A stretch of 64,000 bases of DNA from Ophiura sarsii (Eukaryota > Echinodermata > Ophiuroidea > Amphilepidida > Ophiuridae). The stretch is taken from NCBI GenBank assembly GCA_035610835.1, contig CM069455.1:50634639-50698638 (forward strand), written 5' to 3'. Both the position numbers and the translations under genes were made by a program. A model generated the notes under the pieces. That model was given only the letters and a program-made list of their open reading frames with translations, was not told where the DNA came from and did no database searches. Shown here piece after piece: positions 45,601 to 49,481 of the stretch (position 1 is its first letter; every line of letters begins with the position of its first letter).

Positions 45601-48184
45601 TTAGACAAATCAATGCACGCGCGCTGATGTTGATGTGTGAATAATGGCACGACCCCGAAGGGGGAGTGCTATTGTGAGCATATCAACATTTGCGCAAGTG
45701 CATTGATTTTTCTAATTTTTCGAGAAACAAAACATACGCATGCATTGACCTAATTCATACACGACACTATACAAATAAAAATTCACAATTTAAGCATAAT
45801 GTTGATCTATGTAAAAACACTTTAACAAGTTTGCTAACACCACCCGTAGTGAAAATCGGCGAACCAGCGAATCTTGAACAACGAATCAAAAGAAAACGCG
45901 CACTGCGTGATTTGAACGGCGCACACGCGGAGTGCAGTGGACACTTTCAATGCACTCCGCGTATTTGTAATTCTTGCTTCCTGATTGGTTCAACACTACA
46001 TAGAGTGTATGAATAAGTCTTACCATGTTGATTGCATCCTGAGACTAATAATAAATATAACTAAAGAGATAAGAAGCGCCTATTTATACCTGCTATGTGC
46101 AGCGATCTAGGTCCGTCGCGGCATTGTTATAAACTGATAAAGAGCTCAACAAAAAGAAAGTCATACACTTTTATTGTGTCCTATAGAGTGACTTCCATTT
46201 AAAGGGCATTGAGAGATACGTATGGGAGTGCGCCCTCAATTATCCTGGAAATCATTTTTTTTGCATCAAAGTAATACTTAGGCACCATCTGAAACAGTTT
46301 ACCAACATTCGCCGTTAATCATATAAAATGTCATGATTTTCTTAGTTTCGATATGATCATATCGAAACTCAGGTGCTGAATTCGGAAGTTATGCTTCGTT
46401 TTACTCACAGACTTTCGCGGCAAATCTCAACCCGGAAGTGCCGTTATTTGCTTATTTTGGCATGAAGGCGATGTCGGAATTGTATGACATTTTGGATTTG
46501 GGTTATGTTGATGATTATCTTTACGTTATTTGCTCATTTCGTATATCGATACATCTCTCAATGCCCCTTTAAAGTTTGACCATACAGGCTAGATAACCAA
46601 TTGGGTGAATCTTTTTGGCACAATTTGGTACCACATTTGCCACAAAACAACAAAGATAAGCCATGATTAGCACCATTTAAAGAAAATCTGTGATGTTTCC
46701 AAATTCGCATTGTCAACATCCTTCGTGGAGTAAGGTTTTGATAGATGCGTCCTATTTTGGCCTTTGAACATGTTTAGAGCAAATTGCCCAAAGGTTTACA
46801 TAGGAAGTATTACTTTATGGTAAGATGGGCGGATATGTTTTGACAGGACAACGAAGTTATGTGATACTTTTCTTGGTTTATTTTTCAGGATTACCTGCCG
46901 TTATTGTTATTATTGCACTGAGTGTGGACCATACGCAATATGTAAATCAACAACAGTGAGTTGTATGAACGTTTTCTTCTCTCCAAGCAATGGCTTTATT
47001 GACAATTATCGCATGCTTCTCTATACAACATAATGTAAACATTCTCATATGGGTATACATATGCTATTATACAGGATGTCCCTAAAAAGGTGCACGTGTT
47101 TCACGTCGTTGCCCTCATTGAATACTCAGTATTTGGCTATAATAGTCTTTATATAATTTAAAAGATAATTTAGTTGGCTTTCAAATGTGGTTTATTTGAT
47201 TTAATTCTGTGACATTGTACCGTACTGATTATCCCTACGAGTGGTTGGTGTCAAAAACACGCGGCCTAGCTATCAACATCAGCATAAGTTCATTGATAAT
47301 ATTGCAATAATATTGAAATAAATATCTAGGAATATTGAAATAAATATCTAGGAATCCAGTATCTAGGAATACACTGATTACAAAAGGGGCGAGGCCCCGA
47401 GGGAAAAGGGCGAACGGCGGTCATGGTGCACTACCTTATAAGCGTTATAACTTTTCCATCAATGTGGCCCCATACTGCCCACGCTATAAATACGTGTTTT
47501 AAACATATTTAGTTAATGTATACTTCCTTTTTTAGTATTTATTATTAATTGGTTTTCTTGCGGTTTTTTTCTTCTTCTGACAGCTGCTTCCTGGAAATTG
47601 GGAACACGTTTTATTTTGCCCAGTTACTCATCATGGCACTCGTCATCTCTTACAATATAGTGATCTTTGTGTTAGTAATGCACCGCCTGTTATTTGGCAG
47701 AGTAGCTAGCAGCAGGAGCCGTGATGCAGATATGCAGAGAGCGGATAATATTAAGCGGGTCCAGAATGCAGTCTCCATTACAGCTCTACTTGGATTGACC
47801 TGGGTGTTTGGATTGTTATCTCTTATCCATGAGCGATCCAGTCTTGTCTTCCAAGTGTTATTCTGCCTCTTCAACTCCATGCAAGGATTCCTGGTTTTCG
47901 TTATGTTCTGTGTTCGTCAGAAGAAGGTTGTGCAAGTTTGGAAAGGGTGGTTTTTATATGTTAAAGATTGTAGGAGCAGAAGAGGTGATACGACGTGGAC
48001 AGCATCTGCAGCTTCCGCATCAACGCTTGACCGACAAGTGAAGAAACAACCTCGAGGAAACCTTGCGGATAACGGAGGGAATAACATCGATATGGATCAG
48101 TTCCAGTGCACCTATACCGCCGACCATAAAGATGCGCCGAAAAACACACAATCTAATGTCGATGTGTTTGTTGATAACAACTAA
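3200..48184 (+). CDS. Adhesion GPCR: SRCR - CTLD - 24 cbEGF - GAIN/GPS - 7TM (39 exons; 5' end missing)
   Basis: Gene-level entry; exons are listed separately. The predicted product is a cell-surface receptor with a long modular ectodomain, a self-cleaving GAIN domain and a seven-helix membrane domain. Proposed exons total 5648 nt. The first exon needs one base from an upstream exon, and 5649 nt equals 1883 codons including the stop, so every junction stays in frame. All boundaries follow AG/GT. SRCR, CTLD N-terminal and EGF exons are phase 1-1, typical of shuffled extracellular modules, while GAIN exons are mostly phase 0. No signal peptide or start codon was found in 1-3199, so the N-terminus probably lies further left. 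EGF-bearing adhesion GPCRs of the ADGRE/CD97 type are the nearest known architecture. The added SRCR and lectin domains and the EGF number are unusual. Domain identity is clear; the exact transcript is inferred. Confidence 0.9.
3587..3724 (+). CDS. Exon: SRCR domain, second half
   Basis: The 138-nt exon follows a TTTTCTACAG acceptor and ends before GTAAAA. It encodes TGTIWLDDLGCLGNESSF, then DECPHAGWGVNNC and DVRLIC. These are the IWLDD, C.G.E, C.H..WG..NC and IC landmarks of SRCR domains. With the first half it makes one complete domain of six cysteines (group A pattern). An 8.3-kb intron filled with transposons separates it from the lectin exons. Confidence 0.93.
3928..5040. mobile_element. 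Tc1/mariner-like non-autonomous element, 1113 bp
   Basis: Inverted ends CAGGGTGAGT (3928-3937) and ACTCACCCTG (5031-5040), each bordered by TA. The interior is AT-rich with no transposase motif. The TA target and CAGGG end fit the Tc1/mariner superfamily. It sits in the intron after the SRCR exons. Confidence 0.65.
5265..5573 (+). pseudogene. LINE N-terminal ORF fragment: 2A-like motif plus first half of a PHD-like finger
   Basis: Met at 5265. Residues 42-49 are DINRNPGP (nt 5388-5411), close to the 2A consensus D(V/I)ExNPGP but with Asn for Glu. Then CPLC and MCKECEKWNH...C supply zinc ligands. The frame ends at 5573; the rest of the finger (WICADCG) continues in the frame of 5374-6054, so a frameshift near 5570 breaks it. 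Confidence 0.8.
5576..6054 (+). pseudogene. LINE AP-endonuclease fragment, N-terminal part
   Basis: Read in the frame that stops at 6054: WICADCG, then ILNIYFQSLKNKVSEFQALL, KPDIVIGTGTWL and GGVLIAI, the first blocks of an exonuclease-endonuclease-phosphatase fold. The catalytic E of GTETWL is G here, a damaging change. The next blocks (YIGAFYNPH, then GDFNLN) lie in other frames at about 6090-6360. Confidence 0.85.
6616..8160 (+). pseudogene. LINE reverse transcriptase, frameshifted
   Basis: Blocks in three frames: WYSPTLRRQNKKLQRLY and NPKTFWKYVKSKR (linker), NKASVPDEIPNRIL, WTTANVTPGFKKG, NYRPISLTSVVCKLL (RT 1-2), QHGLRKKRGCDTQLL, GVFLDFSKAFDRVP (RT A), GVPQGTVLGP (RT B), LFADD (RT C) and SLCRWEKEWKMKFN (RT D). 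This order is standard for CR1/L2-like RT. At least three frame jumps interrupt it. Confidence 0.9.
8782..8859. repeat. 39-bp tandem duplication
   Basis: Two copies of a unit starting CGCGGTGA(A/G)AATTC and ending AAAAAGACGT(T/G)GA. Confidence 0.7.
8953..9226. mobile_element. Poly-G-bearing TIR element
   Basis: Ends GGCCCGTAAGA and, inverted, TCTTACGGCCC enclose a G tract beginning near 8968, then CGATGGTGGCGATCG and a C run. The same GGCCCGTAA start occurs at 42511. Confidence 0.55.
9463..9859. mobile_element. TTAA-flanked MITE with about 26-bp perfect TIRs
   Basis: Ends GGGAAGTGTCAACCCTAAAT (then ATATGA) and its reverse complement, each bordered by TTAA (9459-9462, 9860-9863). TTAA duplication is typical of piggyBac or Kolobok elements. 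The interior is AT-rich and non-coding. Confidence 0.85.
10151..10536. mobile_element. Poly-G element with TGGCGTAGCT inverted ends
   Basis: Starts CAGTGGCGTAGCTGG and ends AGCTACGCCAC. Two G tracts lie inside (around 10187-10200 and 10280-10296). The sequence between them (CCCCAATTTTTTG, AACTTGAGAGCGGGG, GGGCATGTTTTA) recurs inverted at 42780-42920. Confidence 0.7.
10957..11180. repeat. Interspersed repeat, copy 2
   Basis: Homologous to 2519-2762 in the same orientation. A fold-back element (11174-11326) interrupts its right end, after which ACGGGAGATGGTTAA resembles 2751-2764. Confidence 0.75.
11174..11326. mobile_element. Small fold-back element, about 150 bp
   Basis: GGCGATTATTTTTTTCGTCC at the left pairs with the inverted end ACGAACAAAATAATCGCC. 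An inner ATTCCGTATTAAAACGGAAT hairpin sits in the middle. It is nested in the preceding repeat. Confidence 0.65.
11469..11843. mobile_element. Fold-back element, 375 bp, arms about 170 bp
   Basis: Nearly the whole element is a palindrome: GGTATATTATGTGATCTTT...AAACCATGATTTTGAAG and its inverse, with a short AT-rich centre around the GTGATAACACGAAAG stretch. No coding content. Confidence 0.85.
12064..12222 (+). CDS. Exon: C-type lectin domain, N-terminal part
   Basis: The 159-nt phase 1-1 exon follows a TTATATCAG acceptor. It encodes PCKDGG, FGDYCYIQ, YAEARNWCIEHDSNLTSIHS and EEQDFH. These are the long-form CTLD landmarks: an N-terminal PC...YCY hairpin pair, then W-C, L-S/T-x-I and E-E. It joins in frame, through a split Ser codon, to the exon at 13699. 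Confidence 0.92.
12285..12851. mobile_element. Fold-back element with TA target, 567 bp
   Basis: Ends CAGTCATCAAAAAAAGTAAC and its inverse, bordered by TA. The arms stay similar for about 180 bp (ATGAGATATTGCACGCTAGG in both). Lies in the intron between the first two lectin exons. A Tc1/mariner-derived MITE is likely. Confidence 0.85.
13151..13625. mobile_element. Fold-back element, about 475 bp, arms about 210 bp
   Basis: Left arm ACTGCTCTCAAAAAGTATCG...GGACCCACGACC-type sequence and right arm are reverse complements with few changes. The centre is near 13370-13390. It ends about 75 bp before the lectin exon at 13699. Confidence 0.85.
13699..13781 (+). CDS. Exon: C-type lectin domain, WIGL core
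   Basis: The 83-nt exon has a phase 1 start and phase 0 end and follows a GTTTTAG acceptor. It encodes VVVVWIGLDDIAEE and FRWVDGTP. The WIGL motif and W-x-D-G-T-P are the hydrophobic core and loop entry of a C-type lectin fold. Its reading joins directly to VDFTNF in the next exon, the usual WxDGTPVDYTNW order. Confidence 0.9.
14451..15348. mobile_element. TIR element GGGGAGAG..., 898 bp, TA target
   Basis: Ends GGGGAGAG and CTCTCCCC, bordered by TA on both sides. Inside, the motif GGGCAAGTTCGCC and variants (GGGCAGGTTCGCC) recur near 14478, 14845, 15110 and 15155 as subterminal repeats. No transposase motif seen. Confidence 0.7.
15365..17364 (+). mobile_element. RTE-like LINE, 5'-truncated, with (CCAA)n tail
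   Basis: RT and C-terminal domain in several frames: ELLKQADSVAGIMQKLCN, WPEDWKRSVFLTLPKKGD, EQAGFRKGRGTRDQ, LGQGVRQGCIL, then after an insertion YADDTTLFATNMEE, LGLRLNVSKTKTM, FNFLGSLITKEGG. The C-terminus reads TCETWTL, AFEMWCWRRMLRILWT, KKGRPRSRWID. The AFEMWCWRRMLR...RGRPRxRWxD block is characteristic of RTE-type elements. CCAA repeats at about 17338-17363 are the 3' tail. A palindromic element splits it at 16012-16445, and other frameshifts are present. Confidence 0.9.
16012..16445. mobile_element. Palindromic MITE nested in the RTE LINE
   Basis: Outer ends GGGAGCTTGCGATTTGGACG and the inverse (CGTCCAAATCGAAAGCTCCC), bordered by TA. Arms of about 110 bp share GTGCGCATGCGTCGAC and ATCCGTCGGTCGTCC. 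A second, inner start (TAGGGAGCTTTCGATTTGCA) at 16130 shows nesting or internal duplication. It separates GQGVRQGCIL from LFNLYAE in the RT. Confidence 0.88.
17440..19250 (-). mobile_element. Third LINE (CR1/L2-like) on the minus strand, 5'-truncated and decayed
   Basis: On the minus strand, in order: LANQFSSYF, IRKALD, FRPTNEIELLKIINSSPSK, LLPVLADIVNVSLSTGVFPK, FVCKLIEKIACLRLTEHM, QSKHRALQSTESALIKVKND, RNWMTASKLKINDSKEEF and the C-terminus LYVPKRPLQSSNDYLAGDRT...CASKEWNKLPICIRQSSST. These are the linker, RT and C-terminal blocks of CR1-like elements. Stops and frameshifts occur throughout. Opposite orientation to the host gene, in the intron before the last lectin exon. Confidence 0.88.
19995..20017. 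repeat. (GT)n and poly-G tract
   Basis: A TGTGTGTG run leads into about 21 G. The rest of 19251-20217 holds no recognised element or exon. Confidence 0.8.
20218..20338 (+). CDS. Exon: C-type lectin domain, C-terminal part
   Basis: The 121-nt exon (phase 0 to 1) follows a GATACAG acceptor. It encodes VDFTNFGRQHYGNCIMLS, GSWQGRDC and YPICKRR. The remaining cysteines (NC, DC, IC) complete the three disulphides of a long-form CTLD. The EPN or QPD triplet and the WND triplet that hold calcium and sugar are absent; the loop reads FGRQHYGNC. Classical calcium-dependent sugar binding is therefore unlikely. A 6.4-kb intron with two LINEs precedes it. Confidence 0.9.
20851..20973 (+). CDS. EGF exon 1 (type A ancestor-like cbEGF)
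   Basis: The 123-nt phase 1-1 exon between TCCATAACAG and GTAAGTG encodes one cbEGF module: DIDEC, six cysteines, and C-I-N-T-V-G-N-Y-T-C carrying the hydroxylation/calcium site. It differs from array copies by TDDC instead of TDGC. It lies outside the 2218-bp repeat and, like EGF 23 at the far end, looks close to the founder. Confidence 0.95.
21286..21400. repeat. (GAT)n / (ATC)n imperfect palindromic microsatellite
   Basis: GATGATGACGATGACG on the left is followed by GTCGTCATCGTTATCG on the right, so it can fold. The same pair occurs at 38200-38280. The array units keep only the right half, which marks a deletion before the amplification. Confidence 0.75.
21710..21832 (+). CDS. EGF exon 2 (type B, unit 1)
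   Basis: Type B cbEGF: begins DVNECSKNTDNC, continues ATCINSGGNYTC, ends DGRTCL. The donor is GTGAGT, whereas type A exons use GTAAGT. It is the first B exon of the array. Confidence 0.95.
22424..22546 (+). CDS. EGF exon 3 (type A1, unit 1)
   Basis: Type A cbEGF (DIDECAKNTDGC, ATCMNTVGNYTC), phase 1-1, with the same CCATAACAG acceptor and GTAAGTG donor as EGF 1. Confidence 0.95.
23227..23349 (+). CDS. EGF exon 4 (type A2, unit 1)
   Basis: Type A cbEGF lying 803 bp after A1. It reads ATCIN, where all later A2 copies read ATCMN. Confidence 0.95.
23928..24050 (+). CDS. EGF exon 5 (type B, unit 2)
   Basis: Exact protein match to EGF 2, displaced by 2218 bp. Confidence 0.95.
24642..24764 (+). 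CDS. EGF exon 6 (type A1, unit 2)
   Basis: Same protein as EGF 3, displaced by 2218 bp. Confidence 0.95.
25445..25567 (+). CDS. EGF exon 7 (type A2, unit 2)
   Basis: A2 position, Met form (ATCMN), so its protein equals type A1. Confidence 0.95.
26146..26268 (+). CDS. EGF exon 8 (type B, unit 3)
   Basis: B exon of the third unit; protein unchanged from EGF 2. Confidence 0.95.
26860..26982 (+). CDS. EGF exon 9 (type A1, unit 3)
   Basis: A1 exon of the third unit; protein unchanged from EGF 3. Confidence 0.95.
27663..27785 (+). CDS. EGF exon 10 (type A2, unit 3)
   Basis: A2 exon of the third unit, Met form. Confidence 0.95.
28364..28486 (+). CDS. EGF exon 11 (type B, unit 4)
   Basis: B exon of the fourth unit; protein unchanged from EGF 2. 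Confidence 0.95.
29078..29200 (+). CDS. EGF exon 12 (type A1, unit 4)
   Basis: A1 exon of the fourth unit; protein unchanged from EGF 3. Confidence 0.95.
29881..30003 (+). CDS. EGF exon 13 (type A2, unit 4)
   Basis: A2 exon of the fourth unit, Met form. Confidence 0.95.
30582..30704 (+). CDS. EGF exon 14 (type B, unit 5)
   Basis: B exon of the fifth unit; protein unchanged from EGF 2. Confidence 0.95.
31296..31418 (+). CDS. EGF exon 15 (type A1, unit 5)
   Basis: A1 exon of the fifth unit; protein unchanged from EGF 3. Confidence 0.95.
32099..32221 (+). CDS. EGF exon 16 (type A2, unit 5)
   Basis: A2 exon of the fifth unit, Met form. Confidence 0.95.
32800..32922 (+). CDS. EGF exon 17 (type B, unit 6)
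   Basis: B exon of the sixth unit; protein unchanged from EGF 2. Confidence 0.95.
33514..33636 (+). CDS. EGF exon 18 (type A1, unit 6)
   Basis: A1 exon of the sixth unit; protein unchanged from EGF 3. Confidence 0.95.
34317..34439 (+). CDS. EGF exon 19 (type A2, unit 6) with Tyr-to-Cys change
   Basis: This copy reads GNCTCQC where all others read GNYTCQC (TAT to TGT). The change adds a seventh, unpaired cysteine at the conserved aromatic site of the cbEGF consensus. It also has a silent GCT to GCA change at the Ala codon after DIDEC. Confidence 0.94.
35018..35035 (+). CDS. EGF exon remnant (type B, unit 7): 18-nt microexon after an in-frame deletion
   Basis: The acceptor (CATAATAG) and donor (GTGAGT) are intact, but only 18 of 123 exon bases remain, encoding roughly NVNECS. 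The missing 105 bp (35 codons) correspond to exon positions 17-121. They are flanked by a 5-bp ATGTT match, which suggests microhomology-mediated loss. The frame is kept whether the microexon is spliced in or skipped. It can no longer fold as an EGF module. Confidence 0.75.
35628..35750 (+). CDS. EGF exon 20 (type A1, unit 7)
   Basis: A1 exon of the seventh unit; protein unchanged from EGF 3. Spacing from the previous A1 is 2114 bp, because of the 105-bp loss plus 1 inserted base. Confidence 0.95.
36431..36553 (+). CDS. EGF exon 21 (type A2, unit 7)
   Basis: A2 exon of the seventh unit, Met form. Confidence 0.95.
37132..37254 (+). CDS. EGF exon 22 (type B, partial unit 8)
   Basis: A complete B exon. 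Its downstream intron shares private variants with unit 7 (for example GAGCTGTCC and an added A in AAACAAAATGG). Confidence 0.95.
37847..37969 (+). CDS. EGF exon 23 (type A, ancestor-like)
   Basis: Type A cbEGF with NADDC and ATCINTVG. It resembles EGF 1 more than the array A exons. The 2218-bp unit breaks off in the intron after it. Confidence 0.95.
38308..38421 (+). CDS. EGF exon 24 (divergent, last cbEGF)
   Basis: The 114-nt phase 1-1 exon follows a TTCTACAG acceptor. It encodes DIDECETNGDDCHADATC, then TNTVGNYACEC and a short last loop GSTCA. It is clearly diverged from the array and not part of the recent amplification. Confidence 0.93.
38422..39573. other. Intron after the last EGF exon: hairpin and short repeats only
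   Basis: Contains a perfect hairpin ACCTCCCGACGC-TCT-GCGTCGGGAGGT near 38527-38553 and two or three copies of GGACTAGCGGCACTTCGG at 38602-38660. No coding motif was found in the remainder. Confidence 0.6.
39574..39602 (+). CDS. Exon: short linker between EGF stalk and GAIN domain
   Basis: A 29-nt exon (phase 1 to 0) between GCATGAAG and GTAACTC, encoding VNKALDSIAK. It joins the phase 1 end of EGF 24 to the phase 0 start at 40719, giving a continuous frame. Because it is short and its acceptor is modest, this is the least certain exon. A (TAC)n microsatellite begins about 25 bp into the following intron. Confidence 0.6.
39628..39692. repeat. (TAC)n then (AAT)n microsatellite
   Basis: About 16 TAC repeats followed by AAT repeats, starting about 25 bp after the donor of the 29-nt exon. 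Confidence 0.9.
40307..40381 (+). tRNA. tRNA-Thr(AGT)-like sequence, probably a pseudogene or SINE head
   Basis: A 75-nt stretch with A-box-like TTAGCACATTTGGTAGAGCG and anticodon loop CTAGTAA (anticodon AGT at 40342-40344). The T-arm is AGGTCCCAGGTTTAATTC-like, and the acceptor ends CTGAC/GTCAG can pair. The anticodon stem and T-stem each have a mismatch, and the T-loop TTTAATT departs from TTCGAAT. It is intronic and on the same strand as the receptor gene. Confidence 0.5.
40719..40865 (+). CDS. Exon: GAIN domain, subdomain A start
   Basis: The 147-nt phase 0-0 exon follows TTTTCTTTAG and precedes GTAAGAAT. It encodes VVNVVADLTQVINEGTVIDS and IILDGVADVELPDES. The helical L..I...L and V..L pattern fits the N-terminal helical part of GAIN domains. 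It is assigned by position and pattern. Confidence 0.85.
41292..41547. mobile_element. hAT-like MITE with poly-G core, 256 bp
   Basis: Left ATAGGTGTAAATCCC and inverted right end AAATTTACGCCACTGT. Flanks TAATGCAC and CAATGCAC match at 7 of 8 bases, the 8-bp target size of hAT elements. A G tract lies at about 41322-41338. Confidence 0.7.
41709..42105 (+). CDS. Exon: GAIN domain, middle
   Basis: The 397-nt exon (phase 0 to 1) follows CCAAACAG and precedes GTATTG. It encodes VVAIVDDVLTKYDEDR, ALERQISSLQ, VIRAVKIPRESLI and AAIYLPSDVFLSS. The sequence alternates charged surface stretches with the (I/V)xLP...L strand pattern typical of GAIN subdomain B entry. N-x-S/T sites occur at NNT and NGS. 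Confidence 0.9.
42498..42990. mobile_element. Poly-G/poly-C element in reverse orientation, carrying a TGTACC minisatellite
   Basis: Starts with GGCCCGTAACTAGG and a G tract, and has a C tract at about 42862-42881. Sequence around the C tract is the inverse of 10243-10320. Lies in the GAIN-domain intron. Confidence 0.65.
42584..42776. repeat. 19-21-bp minisatellite, 10 copies (TTTTTTGTACCAATGTACC)
   Basis: Ten copies with small differences (CCAGTG or CCAATG, GTACC or GTACT), plus a lone copy near 42940-42955. Each core GGTACC...GTACC is partly self-complementary. Confidence 0.92.
43132..43343 (+). CDS. Exon: GAIN subdomain B
   Basis: The 212-nt exon (phase 1 to 0) lies between CGCCTCACAG and GTAAGGC. 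It encodes VVPVSFFVYQNNKLFP, then VASRIITANV and ETIFALVL. The F-x-x-Y-x-N-x-x-L-F-P run and V-x-S-x-I-(I/V)-x-A are hallmark GAIN strands. Cleavage follows in the next exon. Confidence 0.93.
43795..43965 (+). CDS. Exon: GPCR proteolysis site (GPS) and tethered agonist
   Basis: The 171-nt phase 0-0 exon encodes PQCVFWD, GDWSNDGC and NVVCQCNHLTSFAVLV. All four GPS cysteines, both tryptophans and the H-L/T cleavage tripeptide are present, so self-cleavage between Leu and Thr is expected. The segment starting TSFAVLV would be the tethered (Stachel) agonist. Family knowledge supports this; cleavage itself is inferred. Confidence 0.97.
44345..44363. repeat. Poly-G tract
   Basis: About 18 G followed by a short direct repeat GTGACTTTTAGGGTGACTTTT. 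Intronic. Confidence 0.85.
44704..44810 (+). CDS. Exon: transmembrane helix 1
   Basis: The 107-nt exon (phase 0 to 2) follows TTTTTTAG and precedes GTAAGTG. It encodes DIYDQNASVLDYFSKIGCG and then ISITCLLVMLVTYL, ending in a split Arg codon. S-x-L-x-x-(I/F)-x-x-x-G-x-x-x-S is the usual adhesion GPCR TM1. Confidence 0.95.
45196..45458 (+). CDS. Exon: transmembrane helices 2-3 and start of 4
   Basis: The 263-nt exon (phase 2 to 1) encodes RRPQKIMIHFCFSLLCLYLV (TM2), WGCTIVSVLIHYFTLTSISW followed by MGVEATNMYILFV (TM3), and the start of TM4. The C-x-x-(V/I)-x-x-L-x-H-(Y/F)-F-x-L and W-M-x-x-E-A motifs are diagnostic of adhesion GPCRs. TM3 cysteine WGC can pair with the ECL2 cysteine encoded at 47584. 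Confidence 0.96.
45590..45727. mobile_element. Fold-back element, about 138 bp
   Basis: Arms TCGAGAGAAATTAGACAAAT...CGCTGATGTTGAT and its inverse ATCAACATTTGCGCAAGTGC...CTAATTTTTCGAGA. A second short palindrome (CGCGGAGTGCA / TGCACTCCGCG) follows at 45935-45960. Confidence 0.75.
46203..46568. mobile_element. TTAA-flanked MITE, 366 bp, with central palindrome
   Basis: Ends AGGGCATTGAGAGATACGTA and its near-inverse (ATCTCTCAATGCCCCT), each next to TTAA. A perfect 26-bp palindrome (AGTTTCGATATGA and inverse) sits at 46344-46369. Intron between TM3 and TM4 exons. Confidence 0.78.
46889..46955 (+). CDS. Exon: transmembrane helix 4
   Basis: The 67-nt exon (phase 1 to 2) follows TATTTTTCAG and precedes GTGAGTT. 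It encodes GLPAVIVIIALSVDHTQYVN, matching G-x-P-x-x-(I/V)-V of TM4 and the Y-x-N/Q of ECL2. It joins the last exon through a split His codon. Confidence 0.93.
47584..48184 (+). CDS. Last exon: transmembrane helices 5-7 and cytoplasmic tail
   Basis: The 601-nt exon follows CTTCTGACAG and ends at TAA (48182-48184). It opens with CFLEIGNTFYFAQ (ECL2 cysteine and TM5 entry). Next come LLIMALVISYNIVIFVLVMH (TM5), VQNAVSITALLGLTWVFGLL (TM6) and VFQVLFCLFNSMQGFLVFVM (TM7). G-L-T-W-x-F-G and F-N-S-x-Q-G are class hallmarks. The cytoplasmic tail of roughly 85 residues is polar, with RSRRGD and many Asn, Asp and Ser residues, and no recognisable domain. Confidence 0.97.
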
Positions 48185-48789
48185 CGAAATATTTTGACAA
48201 CTTTTACAAAATAGACAACTGGTGGACTAGTCATGCTTCTAAACACTGACTATTTATTTTTGTATGCTATACAAAAGGTATTATATGAATGTATCTAAAT
48301 AATACATAATAATAATGAAATAATAACAGTGCTTACGTATATAGCGGCAGCGCTGTTCCAAAAATGATCACAGCGCTTAACAAAAATATAACATATAAAC
48401 AATACAATGTACCCCAGGCACCGTAATTAAGTGAATGTAAATAATAAGGAAGTATGTACAGAAAATCAGTTACTATAACAAATGAGTGTTAATATTCCAT
48501 AGTGTTGGGCCAGCACAGTAAAGGAGCCAATGCAATAGCCGGCTGGCACAACACACTACGGGTTTTGTGTGTGGCAGCATGGTGGCAGATCGTAGACCTG
48601 GTCTAGATGGAATGTAGATGGAAACACACTCAGATTTGCATATGGGGGCCGACCGGTAATGGATTTATAGGCATTAAAAAGTGTTTTGAACTTGATTCTT
48701 TTATAATAATAATAATGATATATCAATCAGATTAGTGTTCCCTTATCTCACATGCACCTATAGTCATGGTTGGGATGTTTTATAACGTG
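48185..48789 (+). other. Probable 3' UTR and downstream sequence
   Basis: AT-rich sequence after the receptor stop. No clear AATAAA occurs close to the stop; the first good match is near 49081 (GCAATAAAAAC). The segment 48300-48740 looks like an old interspersed repeat. The transcript end cannot be placed. Confidence 0.4.
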
Positions 48790-48990
48790 TTTCAACACTT
48801 TCCACGCGGCATATTTGGAATCACCATGAGAAATGCATTCAAATAAGTACAAACCTAGTATTAGTTCAGTGATAAGTACATGCCTAGTATTGGTTGAGTG
48901 ATCTTCGAGATAGACTTTGAAATTTGTTACAGGTTTCTGAAAAAGATGTTTTGTACATGGTAAAACTAGTAGCCGCGTGGAAAGGGTTAA
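48790..48990. mobile_element. CCACGCGGC-type MITE, complete copy
   Basis: Ends CTTTCCACGCGGC (48798) and GCCGCGTGGAAAGG (48972). The interior is the inverse of parts of 2768-2930 and 56890-57040. Confidence 0.75.
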
Positions 48991-49138
48991 CTTTGTTTTA
49001 CACATACATGTACATTATATGTCTATATATAAGATAATAGGTATGTAATAGATTAGGCTATTCCTGTACATTCATACAGCAATAAAAACAATAAGCATTA
49101 AGTAATGTGCCATCAATCTAGATGACTATTTCGATGCG

Positions 49139-49391
49139 AAGACTTTTTTCTGCGCGGAGAAAAGTGACCCCAAAAGTCACCGCGACCCCCCCGGGATTTG
49201 AACCACGGACTTCCAGCACCAGCGGCGAAGGATTCACCACTACACCACGGGTGTCAAGGCTACTTACTTGGCCGAGTATACTCGGCCGCGTATATAGCCT
49301 GGGTCCATTTTATCCTCGAAAAACTTGCACACCGGGTGGAATATAGAGATTGGCTCGTGTGATTCTGTTGGATTTGGCAGGGTTAGGGTTA
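49139..49391 (-). mobile_element. tRNA-derived SINE-like unit, copy 1
   Basis: On the minus strand it reads GGTGTAGTGGTGAATCCTTC (A-box) and GTGGTTCAAATCCC (B-box), a tRNA-like promoter. Acceptor-stem halves do not pair, so it is not a functional tRNA. The unit runs from CTGCGCGGAGAAAAGTGAC to GGGTTAGGGTTAAT. Confidence 0.72.
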
Positions 49392-49481
49392 ATCAACCAA
49401 AAATTACAAAATATTGGGGAAAAAAAGCAAAATAAAAAAGATTATTAACCCTTACCCATTCGGACACTTTTTTAGATTTTT

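Noticed and set aside
47070..47100. Possible mariner left end (ACAGGATGTCCCTAAAAAGG)
   Set aside because: No matching inverted end found before the next exon.
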